Part shown: piece after piece, positions 57,040-64,000 of the stretch
How the letters are laid out: every line of letters begins with the position of its first letter
Position numbering within the stretch: position 1 is the stretch's first letter
Assembly: GCF_024701975.1 (NCBI RefSeq)
Contig: NZ_JANLNM010000006.1
Span: forward strand, 421,225 to 485,224
Reading direction: 5' to 3'
Length of the DNA: 64,000 nt
DNA from: Variovorax sp. ZS18.2.2
GTDB taxonomy: Bacteria; Pseudomonadota; Gammaproteobacteria; Burkholderiales; Burkholderiaceae_C
Program-made: the position numbers and the translations under genes
Notes under the pieces: generated by a model
Told to the model about the DNA's origin: nothing
The model's input: the letters and a program-made list of their open reading frames with translations, nothing else
Databases searched by the model: none

Positions 57040-57672
57040 CTATGCCGCGGGGCGGCGTGTGAGCGCGAGGATCAACCCGAAGCCGACCATCATGCTGCCG
57101 CTCACCTTGTTGAACCAGCGCATCGCACGGCTGCCGTTCGCGAGCCGGCGCATGCGCGCACCCAGCATCGCGTAGAGCGCGATCGCGACCAGCTCGAACA
57201 CCAGGAAGGTCGCGCCCAGCAGCAGATAGCTGGAGGCGTAGGCGCCGGGCACCACGAACTGCGGAAAGAACGCGGTGAACACCAGGATCGCCTTCGGGTT
57301 GCCGGCCGCCACGGTGAACTCCTGCCGCGCCAGTGCGCGCAGCGAAGGCGGCGCGGCGGTGCCCTGCGATTGCACATCGGCCGTGGGCGCCGGTGCGCGC
57401 AACAGGCGAATGCCGATCCACACGAGGTATGCGGCGCCGATGTACTTGATGACATCGAAGGCCAGTTCCGACGCCACCAGCACCGCGCCCATGCCCAGGC
57501 CCGCGACGGCAATCATGAGCGCGAAGGCCACGAGGCGACCGCTCGCCGCGATCACCGCGGGCGACACGCCGTGCCGCGCACCGTTGGTGACCGACAGCAG
57601 GTTGTTGGGGCCGAAGGCCATGTTGATGGCAAAGCAGGCCGGAAGAAACAACAGGTAGGTGGACAAGCTCAT
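57040..57672 (-). CDS. LysE family amino acid/metabolite exporter
   Basis: 210-residue inner-membrane exporter with about six helices. Signature sequences are NMAFGPNNLLSVTNGARHG (usually PGP in the family; here FGPNN) and FTVAAGNPKAILVFTAFFPQF. LysE/RhtB members export basic amino acids, threonine or homoserine lactone; the substrate here is undetermined. AGGA ribosome site. It is convergent with recG, with six bases between. Confidence 0.9.
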   Translation of the reverse strand: MSLSTYLLFLPACFAINMAFGPNNLLSVTNGARHGVSPAVIAASGRLVAFALMIAVAGLGMGAVLVASELAFDVIKYIGAAYLVWIGIRLLRAPAPTADVQSQGTAAPPSLRALARQEFTVAAGNPKAILVFTAFFPQFVVPGAYASSYLLLGATFLVFELVAIALYAMLGARMRRLANGSRAMRWFNKVSGSMMVGFGLILALTRRPAA

Positions 57673-57983
57673 GGTTGCATCCTGCTACGCAGATAACTGA
57701 GATGACGAAGGTTCGCCATTATCCGCAGCCCCGCGGATGTGTACGACGAAAGCCTGCAGATGCAACAAAGCTGCATTAGCGCCACGGTGTTTACGCGGGG
57801 TTCTTGTCGCGCGACTTGTTTTCTAGACTGCGCCGCGATGCTTTTTCCGCACGGCCTTCGATGGCGGTGCGATGCCGCATTTTTCTTCAGACTTTTTCGC
57901 TACTGGTCCGCGTCTTGCACGCGTTTCGGAAGCGGTTCGCACGCTGAATATTCCAACAACACACTGCACGGAGGAAAGTCGCA
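57673..57983. other. 311-base divergent intergenic region before the autotransporter
   Basis: No gene supported. It holds the promoters of the LysE gene (left) and the autotransporter (right). Noted structures are a hairpin ATCCGC-N6-GCGGAT at 57721-57738 and an ATGCA/TGCAT dyad at 57760-57776. A weak promoter candidate is TTCTTG, 17 bases, TAGACT. A GGAGGAA ribosome site lies just before the autotransporter ATG. Confidence 0.45.
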
Positions 57984-60900
57984 ATGACTTCGAAGAGGAT
58001 GAACAGACTCGCGCTCGCCATGGCTGTTGCCGGCCTCGCATCGCACCAGGCATGGGCCATCCAGACCTATGCGGGAGACCCGGGGATGATCGGCGCGCCG
58101 GCCAGCTGGCGCACGGCCGAATTCATGCGCGACTGGGGCCTGATTGCGATGGGCACCGAATACGCCTACGCGGCGGGCGTGAGCGGCGCGGGCATCAAGA
58201 TCGGTGAAGTCGACTCGGGCTACGACGCTTCGCACCCCGAGTTCCCGGTCTCGCGCTATCACGGCGTGCTGGTGGGCGCGATTCCCGGCGCCTACGACGG
58301 CACCTACAACGACCGCCACGGCACGCACGTCGGCGGCACCATCGCCGCCAGCCGTGACGGTGGTGCTGCCACCGCGAACATGCACGGCGTGGCCTTCAAC
58401 GCGGACCTCTTCGTCGCCAACACGGCCAAGACCGACGGTGCCAACTTCGGCCGGCCGCTGCCCGGCGATTCGGCGGTCATCACCGTCGACAACCAGCACA
58501 TCGCCGATGCCTACCGGGCCGCCAACGCACAGGGCGTGCGCATCATCAGCACGAGCTGGGGCAGTCCGCCGGCCGGCGAGCAGTACAACACCCTCGCGCA
58601 ACTGCACACCGCCAACGGCTACTACGTGGCCAACAACACCTGGATCCAGGGCGCGTTCGATGCCGCGAAGACCGGCACGCTGATGGTCTTCAGCGCGGGC
58701 AACGGCGGCTGGCTCAACCCCAGCCCGCGAGCGGCTGCGCCGTACTTCAATCCCGAGCTTGAAAAGAACTGGCTCGCCGTCTCCGCGCTCAGCAACATCG
58801 GGCAGACCTTCAATGCCGACGGCTCCGTCAACGTGCCGGGCACGCAGCGCTACAACAAGTGCGGCGTGGCGAAGTGGACCTGCGTCACGGCGCCGGGCTT
58901 CCAGATCAACGGCACAGTGCTGGCCGGCGGCTATGCATCGTTGTCGGGCACGTCGATGGCCGCGCCGCATGCCTCGGGCGCGCTCGCGCTGATCATGGAG
59001 CGCTTCAGCTACATGACCAACGAGCAGGTGCTCACCGTGCTGAAGACGACCGCAACCCAGAACGCGACGATCGTCGATGCGACCGGCACCGGCACGATGG
59101 CCAACCCCGAGGCGGGCCAGCAGGTGAAGGTGCCCGATGTGGTCAACGGCTGGGGCACGCCGAGCCTGCGGCGCGCGATGAACGGACCGGGGCAGTTCAT
59201 CGGGCCGTTCGCGGTCAACACGCAGGGCCAGAACGACACCTGGTCGAACGACATCTCCGATGTCGCGATCCGGGCGCGCCGGGCGGAAGACGCCGCCGAG
59301 GCCACCGCTTGGCAAACGACCAAGCAGACGCGCGGCTGGACCGCGGGCCTGCCCGGCGGCGCGAGCGATGCGGACCGCAGCGAGTACGCCACCGGCGTGG
59401 CCCGCGAAGCCGCGCGCAGCACGCGCGTCTACCAAGGCAGCCTCGAGAAGCTCGGTGCCGGCACGCTGACCCTGAGCGGCCAGAACAGCTACACGGGCAG
59501 CACCGCGGTGAACGGCGGCACGCTCAAGGCGGGGGCAGTCAACGCCTTCAGCGGCGCATCGGCGCACAGCGTGGGCGCAGGCGGCACGCTCGACCTCGCG
59601 GGCTTCAGCCAGAAGCTGCCCTCGCTGGCGAACAGCGGCGTGGTCTCGCTGGTCGGGGCAGCGCCGGGAACGGCGCTCACCATCACCGGTGCCTATGTGG
59701 GCAACAACGGCACGCTGCGGTTTGGCATCGTCCCGGGAGTCGGCAGCCCGGCGAGCGACCGGCTCGTCCTCGACGGTGTGGGTGCGAGCGCCAGTGGCCG
59801 CACCTCGGTACAGATCGCCAACGTCGGCAGCCTCGGCGCCATGACCATCGGCAACGGCGTCGAACTCATCAGCGCGATCAATGGCGCAACGACGACGGCA
59901 CAAACCACCAGGGACGCCTTTGCGGTCGCGGGCGGCCATGTGGATGCGGGCGCCTACGAATACCGGCTGTATGCGGCCGACGTCAATGGCGCTGGTGAAA
60001 ACTGGTATCTGCGTTCGTCAGCGCCGTCTCTGGGATCGCAAATTCCCACCTACCGCGCGGAGGTCCCGATGCTCGCTGCATTGCCGGAGCAACTGCGCCA
60101 GGGCAACCTCGCCATGCTGGGCAACTCGCGCGTGCGCATGGGCGACGACGACGCCCGGGTCGGCCGCAACGATGCGGGCGACGAGGCCGGCGCGCCGCTG
60201 CGCAGCGCCTGGGGCCGCGTCATCACCACCAACCTCAACATCAGCCAGCAGGGCACGGTGAGCCCGAGGAGCGAGGGGCAGCTCACAGGGCTGCAGGCCG
60301 GCACAGACCTGTGGGCCGACCGCAACTGGCGCGCCGGCGTCTACGTCGGCCGGCTCGAAGGCGATGCCCGCACCCGCGGCTTCGCACGCGGCGTGTTCGA
60401 CCTCGCCGTCGGCAGCAACGACCTGCGTAGCGACTACCTCGGCCTGTACGGCAGCTTCATGAGCGACGGCGGTTTCTACGCCGATGCGGTGCTGCAGGGC
60501 GGCCGCCACCGCTACACGGCAGGGCCGCTCGACAGCTCGCCCTCGGCTTCGGGCAAAGGCAAGAGCACGCTCCTGTCGCTTGAAGTGGGCCAGAGCTTTG
60601 CGCTCAACAGCGACTGGAAGATCGAGCCACAGCTGCAACTGGTGCACCAGCGCCTGAACCTCGACGACGTGACGCTCTCCGGTGCCCGCGTCTCGCAGGA
60701 CACCGACAGCGGCTGGACGGTTCGCGCAGGCGTGCGGGTCAAGGGCCAGATCGCCACCGGGGCCGGCGTGCTGCAGCCGTATGCGCGGCTGAACGTCTAC
60801 CGCACCTCCAGCGGCACCGACGTAGCGCGCTTCATCGGCCCTGCAGGCTGGACCGACATCGGCACCCGCACCGGCGGCACCAGCACCGAGCTCGCAGGTG

Positions 60901-61028
60901 GCGCCACCTTGGCCATCGGCGAGCGGACCAGCCTGTACGCAGAAGCGGGCAAGCTCTTCGCCTCGGGCGGCAGCGCGCGCGTGAAGAGCGGCATCAATGC
61001 CAGCGTGGGGATGCGCGTGAAGTGGTGA
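57984..61028 (+). CDS. subtilisin-type autotransporter serine protease
   Basis: 1014-residue type V secretion protease. Signal peptide (MNRLALAMAVAGLASHQAWA), then an S8 domain with Asp77 in EVDSGYD, His112 in RHGTHVGG, oxyanion Asn240 in SAGNGG and Ser324 in SGTSMAAP. A passenger-associated repeat lies at about 480-515 (LGAGTLTLSGQNSYTGST). The C-terminal beta-barrel covers about the last 270-280 residues and ends in Trp, the outer-membrane assembly signal. A GGAGGAA ribosome site is present. Probably a surface protease or self-releasing enzyme. It is convergent with a LysR gene. Confidence 0.94.
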   Translation: MTSKRMNRLALAMAVAGLASHQAWAIQTYAGDPGMIGAPASWRTAEFMRDWGLIAMGTEYAYAAGVSGAGIKIGEVDSGYDASHPEFPVSRYHGVLVGAIPGAYDGTYNDRHGTHVGGTIAASRDGGAATANMHGVAFNADLFVANTAKTDGANFGRPLPGDSAVITVDNQHIADAYRAANAQGVRIISTSWGSPPAGEQYNTLAQLHTANGYYVANNTWIQGAFDAAKTGTLMVFSAGNGGWLNPSPRAAAPYFNPELEKNWLAVSALSNIGQTFNADGSVNVPGTQRYNKCGVAKWTCVTAPGFQINGTVLAGGYASLSGTSMAAPHASGALALIMERFSYMTNEQVLTVLKTTATQNATIVDATGTGTMANPEAGQQVKVPDVVNGWGTPSLRRAMNGPGQFIGPFAVNTQGQNDTWSNDISDVAIRARRAEDAAEATAWQTTKQTRGWTAGLPGGASDADRSEYATGVAREAARSTRVYQGSLEKLGAGTLTLSGQNSYTGSTAVNGGTLKAGAVNAFSGASAHSVGAGGTLDLAGFSQKLPSLANSGVVSLVGAAPGTALTITGAYVGNNGTLRFGIVPGVGSPASDRLVLDGVGASASGRTSVQIANVGSLGAMTIGNGVELISAINGATTTAQTTRDAFAVAGGHVDAGAYEYRLYAADVNGAGENWYLRSSAPSLGSQIPTYRAEVPMLAALPEQLRQGNLAMLGNSRVRMGDDDARVGRNDAGDEAGAPLRSAWGRVITTNLNISQQGTVSPRSEGQLTGLQAGTDLWADRNWRAGVYVGRLEGDARTRGFARGVFDLAVGSNDLRSDYLGLYGSFMSDGGFYADAVLQGGRHRYTAGPLDSSPSASGKGKSTLLSLEVGQSFALNSDWKIEPQLQLVHQRLNLDDVTLSGARVSQDTDSGWTVRAGVRVKGQIATGAGVLQPYARLNVYRTSSGTDVARFIGPAGWTDIGTRTGGTSTELAGGATLAIGERTSLYAEAGKLFASGGSARVKSGINASVGMRVKW

Positions 61029-61034
61029 GCGGGG

Positions 61035-61052
61035 GCAGGCGCGCGGGCCTGC
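61035..61052. terminator. weak hairpin between autotransporter and LysR genes
   Basis: Six-base arms GCAGGC / GCCTGC with a six-base loop in the 34-base convergent gap. No T run on either side, so only a possible terminator. Confidence 0.3.
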
Positions 61053-61062
61053 TCTCCGTCAG

Positions 61063-61971
61063 TCAGTCGCCCAGCACCGCCAGCCCGGAAACCAGGCGTT
61101 CGATCAGGATGGATGCCGCCACCGGCAGCGGGCGTCGGCGCTTGATGCAGATCGCGACGTTGTCGGTGTGCATGCCTGGGTCCGTGAGGGGAACGAACAC
61201 CAGTTCGCCGCGTTCGATCTCGTCCATGATGCCCACGCGCGTGCGAAGAGCCGTTCCCATGCCCATCTTCACCAGGCTGTTGATGGTCTCGAAGGAGTTC
61301 GACTCCACACGCATCGTCAGGTGCTTGGACGACTCGTTGACGAACTTGCGGTCCAGCATCTGGCGGATCGCGTAGCCCGCGTCGGGAACGATCAGGGGCT
61401 CGCCCACCAGGTCCGCCAGCCGCACCGTCTTGTTCCCCGCGAGCCGGTGCGTGGGCAACATCACCGCCCCCACGGACACCGACACCTGCTTGCGCCGCTG
61501 GACCTGCGGATGAGGCGTCGGGTCGAAGGCTAGGCCGATGTCGTAGTCGCCCTTGGCCGTGCCTTCGGTGATGGTCGGCATGTCGGTCACCTTGACGCTG
61601 AAGCTCACGCCCGGGTACTGCTGGCTGAAAGGCGCAACGATCCGCGGCAGGAAGTCTTTGCCCAGGCCTTCCTCGCAGGCAATGTTGATGTGGCCGCGAC
61701 GGATGCCGCGCAGGTCCTCGATTTCCGAGAGCATGCGTTCGAGCCCGTGATGTGTCTGCTGCACGTACCGGTAGAAGGTTTCGCCGGCCGCGGTGAGGCT
61801 CACGCCTTCGGCGCTGCGCTCGAACAGCTGGCATTTCATCTGCTCCTCGAGTTTGAGAATCTGGCGATGCACCGCCGAAGGTGTGATGTCCAGGGATTCG
61901 GCGGCCTTGCGCATCGATTTCTTTTGTGCGGACTCACGAAAGTAGACGAGCGCGTTCCAGTGAAAGTGCAT
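61063..61971 (-). CDS. LysR family transcriptional regulator
   Basis: 302-residue LysR regulator: helix-turn-helix at residues 1-60 (SMRKAAESLDITPSAVHRQILKLEEQM) and a substrate-binding domain (IRRGHINIACEEGLG onwards). ATG 61971 is the family start; the frame extends upstream without homology. It is divergent from the BMP-type importer, with 202 bases between starts, and likely controls it in response to a purine, nucleoside or related compound. Confidence 0.92.
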   Translation of the reverse strand: MHFHWNALVYFRESAQKKSMRKAAESLDITPSAVHRQILKLEEQMKCQLFERSAEGVSLTAAGETFYRYVQQTHHGLERMLSEIEDLRGIRRGHINIACEEGLGKDFLPRIVAPFSQQYPGVSFSVKVTDMPTITEGTAKGDYDIGLAFDPTPHPQVQRRKQVSVSVGAVMLPTHRLAGNKTVRLADLVGEPLIVPDAGYAIRQMLDRKFVNESSKHLTMRVESNSFETINSLVKMGMGTALRTRVGIMDEIERGELVFVPLTDPGMHTDNVAICIKRRRPLPVAASILIERLVSGLAVLGD

Positions 61972-62173
61972 GCGGGAGCAGTCGGGAAAATGGGTTGGGG
62001 AAGCGTGCGGCGCGATGCGCAGAGCACGCATTCTGGGGCCTCGTGGTGTGCGGCTAGGCGAGGGCGGAGTGCCGCCTTAACGGCAACACCCCGTGGACTT
62101 TTGGTTTCTTCCCTGCGCCCTCTTGCGCTGTGAAGATCCGCAGCAGTTCCCGGACCCCCACGAAAGATCAGCG

Positions 62174-63274
62174 ATGTCGCGCAGCAGCAGTCAATGGATT
62201 CCAATCGCAGCGGCGAGCATGCTTGCCGCCAGCTTCGGTGCGACACCGGCCATGGCGGCCGATGGCTTCGCCCTCAAGGACAAGCCCAAGATCGCGATGC
62301 TCTACTTCGGCCCCAAGAACGATGGCGGCTGGACCCAGGCCTTCGACGAAGCCCGCATCAAGATCGAGAAGGAGCTCGGCCAGAAGATACTGTTCGTGGA
62401 GAACGTGCCCGAAGACGCCTCGGCCATCAAGCCGGCGGCCGAGAAGTTCATCCAGCGCGGCGCCAACATCGTGATCGGCACCGCCTTCGGCTACTCCGAC
62501 AGCTTCAAGGACCTGGCTGCCAAGTACCCCGACGTGGCCTTCCTGAACGGCTCGGGCACCACCAATGGCACGAACCTCGAATCGTTCTACGGCCGCACCT
62601 ACGAGAGCCAGTACCTGTGCGGCATGGCGGCGGGCGCGGCGTCCAAGACCGGCAAGCTCGGCTTCGTCGCGGCCAACCCGTTCGGCGTGGTGAACTGGAC
62701 CATCAACGCGTTTGCGCTCGGGGCGCAGAAGATGAACCCCAACGCCACCGTCAACGTGATCTACACCGGCGCGTGGAACGACCCCATCAAGGAACGCGCC
62801 GCCGCGGCCGCGCTGATCGACCAGGGCGCCGACGTGATCGGCCAGCACGTCGACAGCCCCACGCCGCAGATCGTGGCGCAGGAGCGCGGCGTGTACGGCA
62901 CCGGCCACCACCGGGACCTTCGCCAGTTCGCGCCCAAGGCCACGCTGTGCTCGTCGGTGTGGGTGTGGGACCGGTTCCTTGTGCCTGAACTCAAGAAGGT
63001 GATGGCCGGCGGCTGGAAGCCCGCGCCATACGGCGCCTTCATCGCCATGAAGGACGGCGGCACCGACATCGCGGGCTTCGGCCCTGCGGTGCCCAAGGAC
63101 AAGGCCGCGCTGATCACGGCCGAGCGCGAGGCGATCCTCAAGGGCAAGCAGGTCTACGCCGGCCCGCTGGCTGATCGCGACGGCAAGGAGCGCGTGGCCA
63201 AGGGCGCGGTGTTGTCGGATGCCGACCTCTGGAAGATGGACTGGTTCGTCAAGGGCGTGGTCACGCAGAAGTAA
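62174..63274 (+). CDS. BMP family ABC transporter substrate-binding protein
   Basis: 366-residue periplasmic binding protein with a signal peptide (cleavage after AMA). It matches the Bmp/PnrA/Med family that binds nucleosides or purines: KPKIAMLYFGPKNDGGWTQAF, FIQRGANIVIGTAFGYSD, ESQYLCGMAAGAASKTGKLG, YTGAWNDPIKERAAA and SVWVWDRFLVPELKKVM. It is the first gene of an ABC importer operon; the ATPase starts 19 bases after its stop. Divergent from a LysR gene. The ligand class is inferred from family. Confidence 0.93.
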   Translation: MSRSSSQWIPIAAASMLAASFGATPAMAADGFALKDKPKIAMLYFGPKNDGGWTQAFDEARIKIEKELGQKILFVENVPEDASAIKPAAEKFIQRGANIVIGTAFGYSDSFKDLAAKYPDVAFLNGSGTTNGTNLESFYGRTYESQYLCGMAAGAASKTGKLGFVAANPFGVVNWTINAFALGAQKMNPNATVNVIYTGAWNDPIKERAAAAALIDQGADVIGQHVDSPTPQIVAQERGVYGTGHHRDLRQFAPKATLCSSVWVWDRFLVPELKKVMAGGWKPAPYGAFIAMKDGGTDIAGFGPAVPKDKAALITAEREAILKGKQVYAGPLADRDGKERVAKGAVLSDADLWKMDWFVKGVVTQK

Positions 63275-63293
63275 GCGGAGCCCCGAAGAAGCC

Positions 63294-64000
63294 ATGCCCA
63301 ACGCGCTCGAACTCACCGGCATCCGCAAGACCTTCGACGGCTTCGCGGCCCTCACCGACGCCCACTTCGCCGCACGCTGGGGCGAGGTGCATGCGCTGCT
63401 CGGTGAGAACGGCGCGGGCAAGTCTTCGCTGATGAACATTGCGGCCGGGCTGTATGCGCCGGAGGCGGGGCAACTGCTGGTCGACGACAACATCGTTCGC
63501 TTCGCCGGTCCGCGTGATGCGGCGAAGCACCGCATCGGCATGGTCCACCAGCACTTCAAGCTGGTGCGACCGTTCACGGTGGCGCAGAACATCCTGCTTA
63601 CCGCGCCGCCGCCGGCCGAGTTCCAGCGGCATGGCGAGCGGCTGCGCGAGATCGAACGCGACATCCGCAACAAGGCCGCGGAGCTGGGCTTCGAGATCGA
63701 TCCGTCCAAGCGTGTTGATGCACTCTCGATTGCGGAGCAGCAGCGCGTCGAGATTCTCAAGGTGCTGCTTGCGGGCGCGCGCATCCTGATCCTGGATGAG
63801 CCCACGGCCGTGCTGACCGACCAGGAGGCCGCGCGCCTGCTCAAGACCGTGCAGGGGCTTGCACGCAGCGGTTCCGCCGTGGTGCTGGTCACGCACAAGA
63901 TGGCCGACGTGAAGACCTACGCCGACCGCGTGACGGTGATGCGCGGCGGGCGCACGGTGGCGACGCTGGAGCCCGGCGCCACGTCGGTGAGTGAACTCGT
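63294..64000 (+). CDS. ABC importer ATP-binding protein, nucleoside/sugar type (cut by window edge)
   Basis: The first 235 codons of an ATPase that runs past the right edge. Walker A GENGAGKSS at residues 37-45, Q-loop VHQHF, signature LSIAEQQRVEI, Walker B LILDEPTAVLT and the switch His in VTHKM are all in place. In this importer class (relatives of RbsA/MglA and of the nucleoside ATPase NupA/YufO) two such domains are fused in about 500 residues, so the second half should lie beyond the window. Partner permeases are expected next. Confidence 0.93.
   Translation, partial: MPNALELTGIRKTFDGFAALTDAHFAARWGEVHALLGENGAGKSSLMNIAAGLYAPEAGQLLVDDNIVRFAGPRDAAKHRIGMVHQHFKLVRPFTVAQNILLTAPPPAEFQRHGERLREIERDIRNKAAELGFEIDPSKRVDALSIAEQQRVEILKVLLAGARILILDEPTAVLTDQEAARLLKTVQGLARSGSAVVLVTHKMADVKTYADRVTVMRGGRTVATLEPGATSVSEL

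Noticed and set aside
57900..59939. 679-codon open frame opposite the autotransporter
   Set aside because: Antisense shadow of a clear S8 domain; no recognisable motif or ribosome site.
1..64000. tRNA, rRNA, prophage, integrase or insertion sequence
   Set aside because: No cloverleaf with a GTTCGAATC-type arm, no rRNA-like stretch and no transposase, integrase or phage structural protein was found among the reading frames.

Overview
The window is about 64 kb of GC-rich, densely coding bacterial chromosome. Gene content and order (smg-dprA-LysM, def-fmt-azlCD, pgk-pyk, fba-purC, purE-purK-tsaC, tsaB-rimI, tgt-queA-recG) point to a betaproteobacterium of the Comamonadaceae. The ACC deaminase with its divergent Lrp regulator is compatible with Variovorax or a close plant-associated relative. 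That placement is inference from gene content, not from a marker gene. No rRNA, tRNA, CRISPR array or complete insertion sequence was seen.

Layout. 1-8.6 kb: a DUF1631 protein cut at the left edge, then smg, dprA and a LysM protein on the minus strand, then def, a lipoprotein, fmt and azlCD on the plus strand. 8.6-11.3 kb: a small catabolic-looking unit (alpha/beta hydrolase and VOC protein) divergent from a LysR regulator. 11.4-18.9 kb: central carbon and purine genes (pgk, pyk, fba, purC), interrupted between pyk and fba by acdS, its Lrp regulator and an esterase lipoprotein. 18.9-32.7 kb: an accessory block sitting between purC and purE. It holds LuxR and Crp/Fnr regulators, a compact three-gene operon (class III nucleotide cyclase with TolB-like and TPR-like regions, a PAP2/vanadium-haloperoxidase-like protein with a Met-Ser-Gly repeat, and a subtilisin-like protease), two large unknown lipoproteins, a META-domain lipoprotein, a hipBA toxin-antitoxin pair and the chaperedoxin cnoX. 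32.7-35.4 kb: purE, purK and tsaC. 35.5-43.1 kb: a secreted lipase-like protein, dacB, nudK, a DeoR regulator, tsaB, rimI, a degenerate uracil-DNA glycosylase homologue and pyrF. 43.1-50.5 kb: an XRE regulator, a ceramidase-family membrane protein, an MFS-acyltransferase fusion, and small membrane or secreted proteins including a zinc-ribbon membrane protein. 50.5-57.7 kb: an SDR, a carbonic anhydrase, tgt-queA, recG and a LysE exporter. 57.9-64 kb: a subtilisin-type autotransporter, a LysR regulator, and the start of a BMP-type (nucleoside-like) ABC importer cut by the right edge.

Functional themes are glycolysis/Calvin-type enzymes and purine synthesis in conserved operons with 1-4 base stop/start overlaps, translation and tRNA modification (def, fmt, tsaC, tsaB, rimI, tgt, queA), and accessory signalling and surface functions in the purC-purE block. 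The best candidate for an undescribed system is the cyclase / haloperoxidase-like / subtilase operon at 20340-25508, next to a Crp-type regulator with an apparently intact cyclic-nucleotide pocket. A second pattern runs through the window: several genes without a Shine-Dalgarno have a -10-like hexamer ending 6-8 bases before the start codon, which would give leaderless mRNAs.
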